Shown: positions 1 to 6,387 of the stretch, one piece after another
How positions within the stretch are numbered: position 1 is the first letter of the stretch
Layout of the letters: each line of letters starts with the position of its first letter
Source: Chloroflexota bacterium
Lineage (GTDB): Bacteria; Chloroflexota; Limnocylindria; QHBO01
Length of the DNA stretch: 11,336 nucleotides
Direction of reading: 5' to 3'
NCBI GenBank assembly: GCA_005880165.1
Contig: VBJP01000039.1
Location: forward strand, 7,722 to 19,057
Made by a program: the position numbers and the translations under genes
The notes under the pieces: generated by a model
Databases searched by the model: none
What the model was told of the DNA's origin: nothing
The model's input: the letters and a program-made list of their open reading frames with translations, nothing else

Positions 1-1
1 C

Positions 2-199
2 GCTGGCTTCCCGAAGACGTGCTTCGAGGTCCAGATGCTCTACGGCATCCGCGCTCGCGACCAGGTGCGCCTGGCGGCATCGGGCTACCGCGTCCGGGAT
101 CTGATCTCGTACGGCGAGGCCTGGTACGCGTGGTACCTGCGCCGCCTGGCCGAGCGGCCGGCCAACGTGGCGTTCGCGCTGCGTCAGCTCTTCGGCTAA
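2..199 (+). CDS. Proline dehydrogenase, C-terminal end (partial)
   Basis: This is the last 65 codons of a gene that starts left of the window; the stop is TAA at 197-199. The product is read in the frame beginning at base 2. It contains FEVQMLYGIR, then GYRVRDLISYGEAWYAWYLRRLAERPAN split over adjacent positions, and ends ALRQLFG. This is the characteristic tail of short monofunctional bacterial proline dehydrogenases (the Thermus/Bacillus PruA-PutB type). There the YG..WY..YLRRLAERP segment forms the last helix of the FAD-binding barrel and contributes arginines that bind the proline carboxylate. The enzyme oxidises L-proline to pyrroline-5-carboxylate at the membrane and passes electrons through FAD to quinone. 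The stop lies 23 nt before the next gene, so the two are probably co-transcribed. The catalytic core cannot be judged here. Confidence 0.85.
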   Translation, partial: AGFPKTCFEVQMLYGIRARDQVRLAASGYRVRDLISYGEAWYAWYLRRLAERPANVAFALRQLFG

Positions 200-222
200 G
201 CGATCGGGTCCAGGTTCCGGGC

Positions 223-1461
223 ATGCGCGTCCTGCTGATCGGTGTCGGCACAGTGGGCGAGGCGATCGCGCGCATGGCCTCGGCGCGTGACTGGTGCGAG
301 GGTCTGGTCCTGGCCGACTACGACCTCGCTCGCCCCCGATCGCTCGAAGCCGAGCTCGGGACACCACGGACCACCCGCATCGCGGTCGAGGCGATCGACG
401 CGCGCGACGCCGGCGCGGTGACGGAGCTCGCTCTACGCCACGAGGTGGACCTGGTCATGAATGCGGTCGATCCGCGCTTCGTGATGCCCATCTTCGAGGG
501 CGCGCTGGCGGCGAAGGTCGACTACATGGACATGGCCAACAGCCTCTCTCGGCCGCATCCGGAGGACCCGTTCCGCCAGCCCGGCGTCAAGCTCGGCGAC
601 GAGCAGTTTGCCCGCGACGCGGATTGGCGTGGGGCCGGACGCCTGGCCCTGCTGGGCATGGGCATGGATCCAGGGCTGACCGATGTCTTCGCCGCGCACG
701 CGGCCAAGAACCTCTTCGACGAGGTCGACGAGGTCCACGTTCGCGACGGCGGCGACCTGCGATTAGAGGGCTACGCCTTCGCGCCGGTCTTCTCGATCTG
801 GACCACCATCGAGGAGTGTCTGAACCCGCCGGTCATCTGGGACGGCGATGAAAAGGAGTGGTTCACCACCGAGCCCTTCAGCGCGCCCGAAGAGTTCCCG
901 TTTCCGGAGGGGATCGGGCCAGTCGAATGCGTCAACGTCGAGCACGAGGAGGTGCTGCTTGTCCCACGCTGGATCAAGGCGCGCCGCGTCACCTTCAAGT
1001 ACGCGCTGGGATCGGATTTCATCGACAAGCTCAAGACCATCCACGCCCTGGGCATGGACCGCACCGACCCGGTCGACGTGAAAGGCGTCAGCGTCAGCCC
1101 GCGCGACGTGTTGGCGGCCGTCACGCCGGATCCCGTCTCTCTCGGCGACCGCATGGTCGGTCGAGCGATCGTGGGCACCTGGGTCATCGGGCGCGAGGAC
1201 GGTCGGCCGCGCGAGGTCTTCCTCTACCAGATGGCCGATGCCCAGGAGACGCTGCGGACGACCGGTTCGCAGGTGGTTGGTTGGCAGACCGGATTCAACC
1301 CGGTGATCGCCATGGAGCTCCTGGCGAGCGGCGCCTGGTCGGGGAGCGGCGTGGTTGGCCCGGAAGCCTTCGACCCGGACTCATACCTCGCGCTGCTGGA
1401 CCGCTACGGCATTCATCACGCCATGGTCGAGATGGAGCCCGGGGCGAATCGGCCCACCTGA
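223..1461 (+). CDS. Saccharopine dehydrogenase-family NAD(P)-dependent oxidoreductase
   Basis: The product is 412 aa, counted from the ATG at 223. The open frame extends further left, but that part overlaps the proline dehydrogenase gene. The N-terminus begins MRVLLIGVGTVG, a classic Rossmann strand and glycine motif (G7-x-G9-x-x-G12). A later D-LVMNAVDPRFVMPIFEGAL-type segment closes the nucleotide-binding domain. GMGMDPGLTDVFA resembles the G-x-DPG-hinge that opens the second domain in saccharopine dehydrogenase, saccharopine reductase and carboxynorspermidine synthase relatives. The C-terminal half ends TGFNPVIAMELLASG. The length fits the family (about 380-430 aa). The substrate is unknown. 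The proline dehydrogenase neighbour suggests amino-acid catabolism, perhaps of lysine or a related imine/amino acid, but that is inference. No strong ribosome-binding site precedes the ATG, so coupling to the upstream gene is plausible. Confidence 0.8.
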   Translation: MRVLLIGVGTVGEAIARMASARDWCEGLVLADYDLARPRSLEAELGTPRTTRIAVEAIDARDAGAVTELALRHEVDLVMNAVDPRFVMPIFEGALAAKVDYMDMANSLSRPHPEDPFRQPGVKLGDEQFARDADWRGAGRLALLGMGMDPGLTDVFAAHAAKNLFDEVDEVHVRDGGDLRLEGYAFAPVFSIWTTIEECLNPPVIWDGDEKEWFTTEPFSAPEEFPFPEGIGPVECVNVEHEEVLLVPRWIKARRVTFKYALGSDFIDKLKTIHALGMDRTDPVDVKGVSVSPRDVLAAVTPDPVSLGDRMVGRAIVGTWVIGREDGRPREVFLYQMADAQETLRTTGSQVVGWQTGFNPVIAMELLASGAWSGSGVVGPEAFDPDSYLALLDRYGIHHAMVEMEPGANRPT

Positions 1462-1504
1462 CGGCTGGCTGGGCGGATGGCACCGACCGACCTATGCTTT
1501 CCGC

Positions 1505-1510
1505 GGAGGT
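1505..1510 (+). promoter_or_regulatory. Strong Shine-Dalgarno for the YtfJ-like gene
   Basis: GGAGGT lies 8 nt before the ATG at 1519. This decides the start: the frame is open from an ATG at 1477, but that codon has no ribosome-binding site and would add 14 residues unlike the family's N-terminus. Confidence 0.75.
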
Positions 1511-1518
1511 ACTGGCAG

Positions 1519-1839
1519 ATGAATGTCGACGAGATGATCCGCGGGACCCAGGACGCGATGACCGTCAAGCGCGTGTACGGTGACCCAATCGAGAAGGACG
1601 GCTTGACCGTAATCCCCGCCGCCAAAGTGACTGGCGGGGGGGGAGGTGGCGGCGATGCAGAGAACAACGCCGGCGGTGGCTTTGGGCTCCGTGCTCGGCC
1701 GGTTGGCGCCTACGTGATCAAGGATGGCAAAGTCAGCTGGGAGCCGGCCCTGGACCTTAACCGCGTCATCCTGGGCTCCCAGATCGTGGCCATCTTCTTC
1801 TTCCTGGTCCTGCGCGCCGCCTTCAAGCGCCGCAAATAG
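1519..1839 (+). CDS. YtfJ/GerW-family protein with C-terminal membrane helix
   Basis: The product is 106 aa, starting MNVDEMIRGTQDAMTVKRVYG. The order of elements matches the Spore_YtfJ (GerW) family. First is an N-terminal helix followed by VYGDPIEKDGLTVIPAAKV. Next is a glycine-rich loop (GGGGGGG at about residues 40-46, then AGGGFG), and then ARPVGAYVIKDGKVSW. Unlike the Bacillus spore protein, it ends in a hydrophobic segment (about residues 80-100, LGSQIVAIFFFLVLRAAF) followed by KRRK. That suggests a tail-anchored membrane protein with the globular part in the cytoplasm. In Bacillus the family is needed for spore germination, but homologues are widespread in non-sporulating GC-rich bacteria, where the role is unknown. 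The gene sits 57 nt after the dehydrogenase. A run of eight G (1636-1643) encodes part of the glycine loop. Confidence 0.8.
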   Translation: MNVDEMIRGTQDAMTVKRVYGDPIEKDGLTVIPAAKVTGGGGGGGDAENNAGGGFGLRARPVGAYVIKDGKVSWEPALDLNRVILGSQIVAIFFFLVLRAAFKRRK

Positions 1840-1845
1840 TCAGCG

Positions 1846-1862
1846 GGCGCCGAGAGAGCGCC
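1846..1862 (+). terminator. Possible weak hairpin terminator after the YtfJ-like gene
   Basis: GGCGC (1846-1850) can pair with GCGCC (1858-1862) around a 7-nt loop, followed by GGAGTTT. The T run is short, so termination would be weak. A competing inverted repeat, CCGGAG (1861-1866) with CTCCGG (1878-1883), overlaps it and encloses the tRNA promoter's -35 box in its loop. Confidence 0.3.
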
Positions 1863-1867
1863 GGAGT

Positions 1868-1896
1868 TTGACCGATGCTCCGGCGGTGACTACCAT
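1868..1896 (+). promoter_or_regulatory. Sigma-70-type promoter for the initiator tRNA
   Basis: TTGACC (1868-1873) and TACCAT (1891-1896) are separated by exactly 17 nt. They match the -35 consensus at 5 of 6 and the -10 consensus at 4 of 6. A start 5-7 nt downstream would fall at about 1901-1903, at or within two bases of the mature 5' end of the tRNA (1903). The transcript would therefore have almost no 5' leader. Confidence 0.55.
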
Positions 1897-1900
1897 CTCT

Positions 1901-1977
<77 letters not shown>

Positions 1978-1993
1978 AGCATTCCCCTTTCGG

Positions 1994-2022
1994 AACCCGC
2001 CTCCCGCCAGGCGGGTTTCGTC
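1994..2022 (+). terminator. Rho-independent terminator after the tRNA
   Basis: AACCCGCC (1994-2001) pairs perfectly with GGCGGGTT (2010-2017) around an 8-nt loop, followed by the T-rich TCGTCTT. It lies between the + strand tRNA and the stop of the - strand acyltransferase gene. The AA/TT ends of the stem give it a short T tract on the other strand too, so it may stop transcription from both sides. Confidence 0.75.
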
Positions 2023-2039
2023 TTGTCCGCTGTCCGCTC

Positions 2040-3179
2040 CTAGAAGCCGATCGCCTTGCGCGCGATCGGGGTGCGGGCGATCAGCCAGCAGGCCGCAAAG
2101 GACAGGACGGTCACCAGGACCCACAGGACTAGCGTCAGCGGCAGGTTCTGATTCACCACATCGAAGCCGAACGGCGCTGATCTCCACGCCACGTTCAGCA
2201 GGAACACGTGAATGATGAACACGCCCAGGGACAGCTCGCCCAGGTGACGCATCACCGCGCCCACCGGCGGTCTCGCGGCGGGGCCGGAGGAGCTGATCAA
2301 GCTGCGAGAGATCACGAAGATGGTCACGGCCGTCACCGCCACGGGTAGCCCCTGATAGCCGCCACCGGCCACAACCAGCAGCACCGGATTCTGCGCGCCA
2401 ACCGCGTACTGCCACACCACCAGGACCTCCGCCAAACCGAACAGACCGATGGCGCCCAGCAGGGCGCCACCTCGCAGCACCAGGTCGCGGAGCGCGAATC
2501 CCAGGACGAAGTAGCCGATGTACGGGACGAAGAGCGTCAGCGCCGCCGGCTGCCAGATCACGGTACGGGCGCCGGCGATCCCGAGGATCTGGGCACCGGC
2601 CCACACCGCCCACGTCCATCCGACGCACGCCCCACCAATGACCAGCAGCTCGTTGCGGGTCCGCCCTGCCAGGGCAGGCCGCAGCAGCGGCGTGATCAGG
2701 TACAGACCCAGCATGATCCAGAAGAAGTAGAGCTGGACATAGATCGTCCCGTGCAAGAGGTCACGGACGATCCCCGCCACTGTCAGGTGCTCGCCCTGCA
2801 GGAGCCATCGGACCAGCAGGTAGCCCACGTGGGCGACGACAAGCGGGATGGCGATGCGCTGCAGGCGGCGGGCGTAGAAGGCTCGAGCCCCTTCACCAGG
2901 GCGCGGCGCCAGCAGCAAGGCGCCGCTGACCATGATGAAGACCGGGACCGCCCAGGAGAACCCGAGATCGAGGGCCGTGGCCAACCACCAGGTGCCCGAG
3001 TCCCGGATCCCCGTGTTGCCGACGATCGCGGAGCAGCTGTGGATGAGCACCACGGCGCTCATGGCGGCGACGCGGAGGTAGGAGGCGAAGGCGAGGTCGC
3101 GGCCTGCATCGCCCGCGTGCAGTGTTGCGGAGCCTCGCGTGTCGAGTTCTCGCGGGAGATCGCGGGAGATCGGGGGCAT
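2040..3179 (-). CDS. Membrane acyltransferase, AT3 family
   Basis: The product is 379 aa with about ten hydrophobic segments, typical in length and layout for acyltransferase family 3. These integral membrane enzymes transfer acetyl or other acyl groups to sugars of O-antigen, capsule, exopolysaccharide or antibiotics. After a charged 30-residue N-terminus comes YLRVAAMSAVVLIHS, carrying the conserved R-x10-H pair (Arg36, His47) implicated in acyl transfer. VPVFIMVSGALLL (about 78-90) and RRLQRIAIPLV (about 104-114) are also family signatures. There is no fused SGNH hydrolase domain. The start is supported by GGGAG a few nt upstream of the ATG at 3179. The gene is divergent from the CcoN-like operon and convergent with the tRNA, so it is probably transcribed alone. 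The acceptor molecule cannot be inferred, because no glycosyltransferases are nearby. Confidence 0.85.
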   Translation of the reverse strand: MPPISRDLPRELDTRGSATLHAGDAGRDLAFASYLRVAAMSAVVLIHSCSAIVGNTGIRDSGTWWLATALDLGFSWAVPVFIMVSGALLLAPRPGEGARAFYARRLQRIAIPLVVAHVGYLLVRWLLQGEHLTVAGIVRDLLHGTIYVQLYFFWIMLGLYLITPLLRPALAGRTRNELLVIGGACVGWTWAVWAGAQILGIAGARTVIWQPAALTLFVPYIGYFVLGFALRDLVLRGGALLGAIGLFGLAEVLVVWQYAVGAQNPVLLVVAGGGYQGLPVAVTAVTIFVISRSLISSSGPAARPPVGAVMRHLGELSLGVFIIHVFLLNVAWRSAPFGFDVVNQNLPLTLVLWVLVTVLSFAACWLIARTPIARKAIGF

Positions 3180-3389
3180 CGTTCTCCCGGGGTGCGGGGT
3201 CCGGCGACTCTATCAGCCGCCGGCTGCCATCGTCGACCGGCCTGGCGCAGGGCGTCGCACCGATGACGTCCGCTAGAATGCGGGCCAGGTGGCGCAGGAA
3301 CTCGACGGCCGGTCTGCCGAACCTCGCGGCACGGACTTCCCGTCTCGTATCCGACGCACGACAGCGCCCGGAGGGTCGACCCCGCAGAG
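3180..3389. other. Divergent intergenic region (210 nt)
   Basis: This region separates the acyltransferase (-) from the CcoN-like operon (+) and should hold both promoters. On the + strand a good -10-like hexamer TAGAAT (3274-3279, 5 of 6) is present, but no convincing -35 lies 16-18 nt upstream. If used, it would give a leader of about 100 nt. On the - strand TAGAGT (3212-3207) is a weak -10 candidate. I recognise no riboswitch, attenuator or operator. GGAGGG (3370-3375) precedes the CcoN-like ATG by 14 nt, further than usual. Confidence 0.4.
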
Positions 3390-4862
3390 ATGACCAGGAA
3401 GCTGCGTCCATACGACCAGCCGCCCAGACGCAAGCGCACGCTCATCCCGAGCGCGCCCGACAGCGCGGCGGGTCTCTTCCTGGTGGTGGCCATCCTGTGG
3501 CTGCTGGCCGCGGCGGGCCTCGGGATCCTGGCGGCGGGCGCGCGGCTCTTCCCGGATCTGCTGAAGGTCTCGTTTAGCGTGCCGCTCGGGTCTGGGATCG
3601 AGGTCGACATCACTCGTACGACCATCGACCCCGCCTTCGTCGATGCGCTCGTCTTCGGCTGGCTGACGAACGCCGCATTCGGAGCGATCTGCTTCATGAC
3701 GCCCCGTCTCACCGGGATGCGGCTGGCGAGCGACAGGCTGGCCAACCTGGGACTCGCCGCCTGGAACCTCGCGTTGGCGGCCGGGATCGCCCTCCTGTAC
3801 GTCAAGGGCGCCTCCGGCCTCGGGAGCCTGGCCGAGTTCCCGCTGCCGGTGAAGGGCCTCGCGCTGCTCGGGTTGCTGACGGTCAATGGCGTGTTCTGGA
3901 GGACGCTGCTGCCCATCCGGGCGCTCCCGTACATCAGCCTCCTCTATTTCGGGATCGGCCTGCTGGCGCTGCTCGGCCTTTTCGCGCTATCGGCGATTCC
4001 CGGGGTCATCAGCCTGGGGTCCACGAACGACCAGCTGCTGTGGGCATTCACCGCCCGCGGCATCATCACGTACTGGGTGCTTGGTTCGACGCTGGGCGCG
4101 CTCTACTACGTCATCCCGCGCGTCACCCGCAACCCGCTCTACTCGGGCGGGCTGGCGCTCCTCGCGTTCTTCGGATGGCTGGCTTTCGCGGGCCTGTCGG
4201 CGATCGGCGCTCTCGTCGATCCATCGGTCCCGTACGTCATCACGTCGCTCGGGCAGGCCGGCACCCTGCTCCTGCTGGCGCCGACCTTCCTGGCGCTCGC
4301 CAACCTGCTCGCCACGATGAGCGGCCGCTGGTCGCTCACCTTTTCGCCGGGAACGATCCAGTTCGCCGTGACAGGGGTGGCGTTCCTGTTCGTTACCGCG
4401 ATGCTCGAGAGCGTTGGCGCTCTGCGGGGCGTGCAGCGGCTGACGGCGGGCACCGACTGGGGCCTGGGCGTCCTGGTACTGGGGCTCTTGGGCGGTTCGA
4501 CCCTTGCCTTCTACGCGTTTGCCGACCACGCCCTGCCGCGCATCCTGCGCCGCGCAGGGAGCGAGGGATTCCTGGTCCATGGTCAGTTGTGGACGGCATT
4601 CGCCGGCGCGGCGCTTGCCGGTTTCGCGATGATCGCCGGGGGCCTGGTGCAGGGTTCGCTGCTGGCGGAGGGAGGAACGCCCGACAAGCTGAACCTGACA
4701 CTGCTCGCCTTCCGCTCGGCCGCGGCGGGCGGGTTGAGCTTGATCGCGCTGGGCGGATTCGCGCTGTTGGTCAATGTCTTCCTGCTCTACACCGAGGGCC
4801 GTCCAGCCGAATACGCCGTGCCTCCGGTTGACGCAGCGTCCGCCGCGGCGGCGGGCCGCTGA
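3390..4862 (+). CDS. CcoN-like heme-copper oxidase subunit I homologue lacking all metal ligands
   Basis: The product is 490 aa, with a basic N-terminus and about 12 hydrophobic segments, the size of CcoN. Stretches align well with cbb3 oxidase subunit I: LGALYYVIPRVTRNPLYS (235-252), LLLLAPTFLALANLLATMSGRW (split at about 293-314), the TDW before helix 10 (355-357) and FLVHGQLWTAF (394-404). The metal sites are gone. The low-spin heme histidine of helix 2 corresponds to Phe83. The first CuB histidine falls near residues 221-223 (Thr-Ala-Arg). The CuB His-His pair falls at about Gly273-Ala274, and the cross-linked Tyr at about Ala267. The H-x-H of helix 10 is Val361-Leu-Val363. Only two histidines remain in the protein (380 and 397), neither at a ligand position. 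It therefore cannot bind the usual hemes or CuB, and a membrane scaffold or electron-transfer partner role is inference. The next gene, 4 nt away, encodes a cytochrome c. Confidence 0.8.
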   Translation: MTRKLRPYDQPPRRKRTLIPSAPDSAAGLFLVVAILWLLAAAGLGILAAGARLFPDLLKVSFSVPLGSGIEVDITRTTIDPAFVDALVFGWLTNAAFGAICFMTPRLTGMRLASDRLANLGLAAWNLALAAGIALLYVKGASGLGSLAEFPLPVKGLALLGLLTVNGVFWRTLLPIRALPYISLLYFGIGLLALLGLFALSAIPGVISLGSTNDQLLWAFTARGIITYWVLGSTLGALYYVIPRVTRNPLYSGGLALLAFFGWLAFAGLSAIGALVDPSVPYVITSLGQAGTLLLLAPTFLALANLLATMSGRWSLTFSPGTIQFAVTGVAFLFVTAMLESVGALRGVQRLTAGTDWGLGVLVLGLLGGSTLAFYAFADHALPRILRRAGSEGFLVHGQLWTAFAGAALAGFAMIAGGLVQGSLLAEGGTPDKLNLTLLAFRSAAAGGLSLIALGGFALLVNVFLLYTEGRPAEYAVPPVDAASAAAAGR

Positions 4863-4866
4863 GCGC

Positions 4867-5340
4867 ATGACGCCGCATGCGCCCATCGCAACCCGGCCCG
4901 GGCTGCCTCGCTGGGCGCTGGGCCTGACCGTCTTCGTCTTCCTCGTGGGCGCGGTGTACCTGGGTTCCAATCTCTCGGGAACCAATCCACCGATCGCCGG
5001 CGGTCCTTCTGCCTCACCTGGCGCCGGCGGAGGTTCGGCAGCCGCGCTGGCGATCATCAACCAGGCGGGCTGCAAGAGCTGTCACGGTCCCGATCTCGGC
5101 GGCGTTCCACCCACCTTTCCGGATCTGCACGGCCTCCAGGGCGGGCCGACGGTTGACAACCTCAAGCAACTTGGCCAGCAGCATCCAAAGGACTGGATGA
5201 ACATCTGGATCGCCGGCAAGGATCCCTCCGTCTCCGACCCAGCCATGCGCAAGGGGATGCCGGTCTTCGGCGGCCCACCGTACAACCTCACGCCGCAGCA
5301 GATCGACACCATCGTTAAGTACCTGCTCACCCTGAAATGA
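4867..5340 (+). CDS. Membrane-anchored monoheme cytochrome c
   Basis: The product is 157 aa. Residues 16-36 form one hydrophobic helix (an uncleaved anchor after RPGLPRW). A Gly/Pro/Ser/Ala linker follows (about 37-58), then a small class I-type cytochrome domain. The heme site is C69-K-S-C72-H73. The likely sixth ligand is Met131 in GMPVFGG, and the domain ends with the usual helix PQQIDTIVKYLLTL. The protein would face the outside of the membrane, as CcoO and CcoP do in cbb3 oxidases. Start choice: the frame is open from 4774, but the ATG at 4867 is just 4 nt after the stop of the CcoN-like gene and gives a clean N-terminal anchor. The TGA overlaps the ATG of the next gene. Its partner lacks hemes, so this cytochrome would be the only recognisable redox centre in the operon. 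Confidence 0.88.
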   Translation: MTPHAPIATRPGLPRWALGLTVFVFLVGAVYLGSNLSGTNPPIAGGPSASPGAGGGSAAALAIINQAGCKSCHGPDLGGVPPTFPDLHGLQGGPTVDNLKQLGQQHPKDWMNIWIAGKDPSVSDPAMRKGMPVFGGPPYNLTPQQIDTIVKYLLTLK

Positions 5341-6293
5341 CCGATTCGGCCGCGTCGCCGGCCGGGGGCCCCGCCGAGCGTCCGCTGCGCGAGGTGCCGG
5401 TCCTGATCGGGGCGGCCGAGATGGCCGACATCGACGCCGCCGCGCAGCGCCTGGGGCTCAGCCAGGACGCGCTGATGGAGAGCGCGGGGGCCGTGGTGAG
5501 CGAGCTCGCCGTGGTCGAGCTGAGCCGGCTGGCTGAGGGCGTCGAAGGTCCCGGCGGTCCGCTCGCGGAGTCCACGTTGAGCGTCGTGCTGTGCGGCCCG
5601 GGCAACAACGGCGGGGATGGCTTCGTTGCCGCACGCCGGTTGGCCGCGGCGGGGCAGCGGGTCCTCGCCGTCCTGGTCGGTGACGCATCGCGCATCGGCG
5701 GCGGCAAGACCGATGGCGGCCACGCCGCGGCTCACAACTGGGCGGTGCTGCAGGCGATGGCGTCGGCCGGCAGCCTCGAGCTCTTCGTGGCTCCCGCTCC
5801 CGAGCTGTTGCTCAAGCTTCGGCCGCGGCTCTCTCCGGCGAGCCTGATCATCGACGCACTGCTGGGCAGCGGGGCCGCTGGACCGCTCCGCGAGCCGATC
5901 TCGACGGCTGTCGACCTGGTGAACGCCATCCGCACCCATGCCCGCGCGGCCGGTCGGGGCTGCACTGTCTTGGCGGTCGATGCGCCCACGCGCGTGGACC
6001 TGACCAACGGCGGCCATTCCGATCCGGTGGTCCAGGCGGATCTGACGGTCACCTTCCATCGGGGCAAAGCTGGGTTCGCCCTCGATCGCGAGGCGCGCGC
6101 GTTTGCCGGTCGCTACTTCGTGGCGCCCATCGGCATCCCGTTGGAGGCAGAGTCGGGGATCGTCCCTCCTGACGGGGAGTGGCCTCCGGCGCGGATCACG
6201 CAGGTGACCTGGGACGAGCCCGTGCCGCGTGAGCAGGAAGGGTTCGTGCGGCCGGGCGGCGACGTGCCCGCGGGCCCCGGAGTCCAGGATTGA
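5337..6293 (+). CDS. nnrE: NAD(P)H-hydrate epimerase (YjeF N-terminal domain protein)
   Basis: The product is 318 aa. It should interconvert R and S forms of hydrated NADH/NADPH so that a dehydratase can repair them. Visible family elements in order: LIGAAEMADIDAAAQ (23-37), LMESAG (46-51), the signature VVLCGPGNNGGDGFVAARRL (83-102), IIDALLGSGAAGPLREP (171-187) and AVDAPTRVDLTNG (213-225), then ADLTVTFHRGKAGF. The usual AVD-PSG-D motif of the family reads AVD-PTR-VD here, a substitution worth noting. The C-terminal dehydratase (NnrD) domain found fused in many bacteria is absent; a roughly 45-residue low-complexity tail follows instead. The ATG overlaps the cytochrome c stop (ATGA), so translation is coupled to the cytochrome gene. 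The functional link between the two is not obvious. Confidence 0.82.
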   Translation: MTDSAASPAGGPAERPLREVPVLIGAAEMADIDAAAQRLGLSQDALMESAGAVVSELAVVELSRLAEGVEGPGGPLAESTLSVVLCGPGNNGGDGFVAARRLAAAGQRVLAVLVGDASRIGGGKTDGGHAAAHNWAVLQAMASAGSLELFVAPAPELLLKLRPRLSPASLIIDALLGSGAAGPLREPISTAVDLVNAIRTHARAAGRGCTVLAVDAPTRVDLTNGGHSDPVVQADLTVTFHRGKAGFALDREARAFAGRYFVAPIGIPLEAESGIVPPDGEWPPARITQVTWDEPVPREQEGFVRPGGDVPAGPGVQD

Positions 6294-6387
6294 GACACCG
6301 CGATCCGCGCGAGGTGAGCCGGCTCGGCACGCTACGCGTCGATTGACCTCAGCTTCCCGCGATTGACCCTCTGCGTCGCTCGCGTCA
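6294..6387. other. Convergent intergenic gap with a 9-bp direct repeat
   Basis: This gap lies between the stops of nnrE (+) and pyrE (-). CGATTGACC occurs at 6340-6348 and again at 6360-6368, exactly 20 bp apart and on the same face of the helix. A perfect palindrome GAGCCGGCTC lies at 6315-6324. There is no hairpin with a T tract, so no intrinsic terminator is evident for either gene. Confidence 0.45.

Noticed and set aside
19..222. Upstream extension of the saccharopine dehydrogenase-like gene
   Set aside because: It overlaps the proline dehydrogenase reading frame. The Rossmann motif begins right after the ATG at 223.
3286..3389. Riboswitch or structured leader before the CcoN-like gene
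   Set aside because: The roughly 100-nt GC-rich leader can form several small stems, but I could match none to a known riboswitch class or to a terminator/anti-terminator pair.
3180..3411. Possible small - strand gene in the divergent region (segment resembling FGRPAVEFLRHLARILADV)
   Set aside because: It looks protein-like locally, but the frame starts inside the CcoN-like gene and runs into the acyltransferase gene out of frame. It has no ribosome-binding site or stop in the gap.
3987..5075. Minus-strand frame of 362 codons opposite the CcoN-like gene
   Set aside because: It is a charged low-complexity shadow (Arg, Gln, Glu), while the + strand frame has membrane helices and homology.
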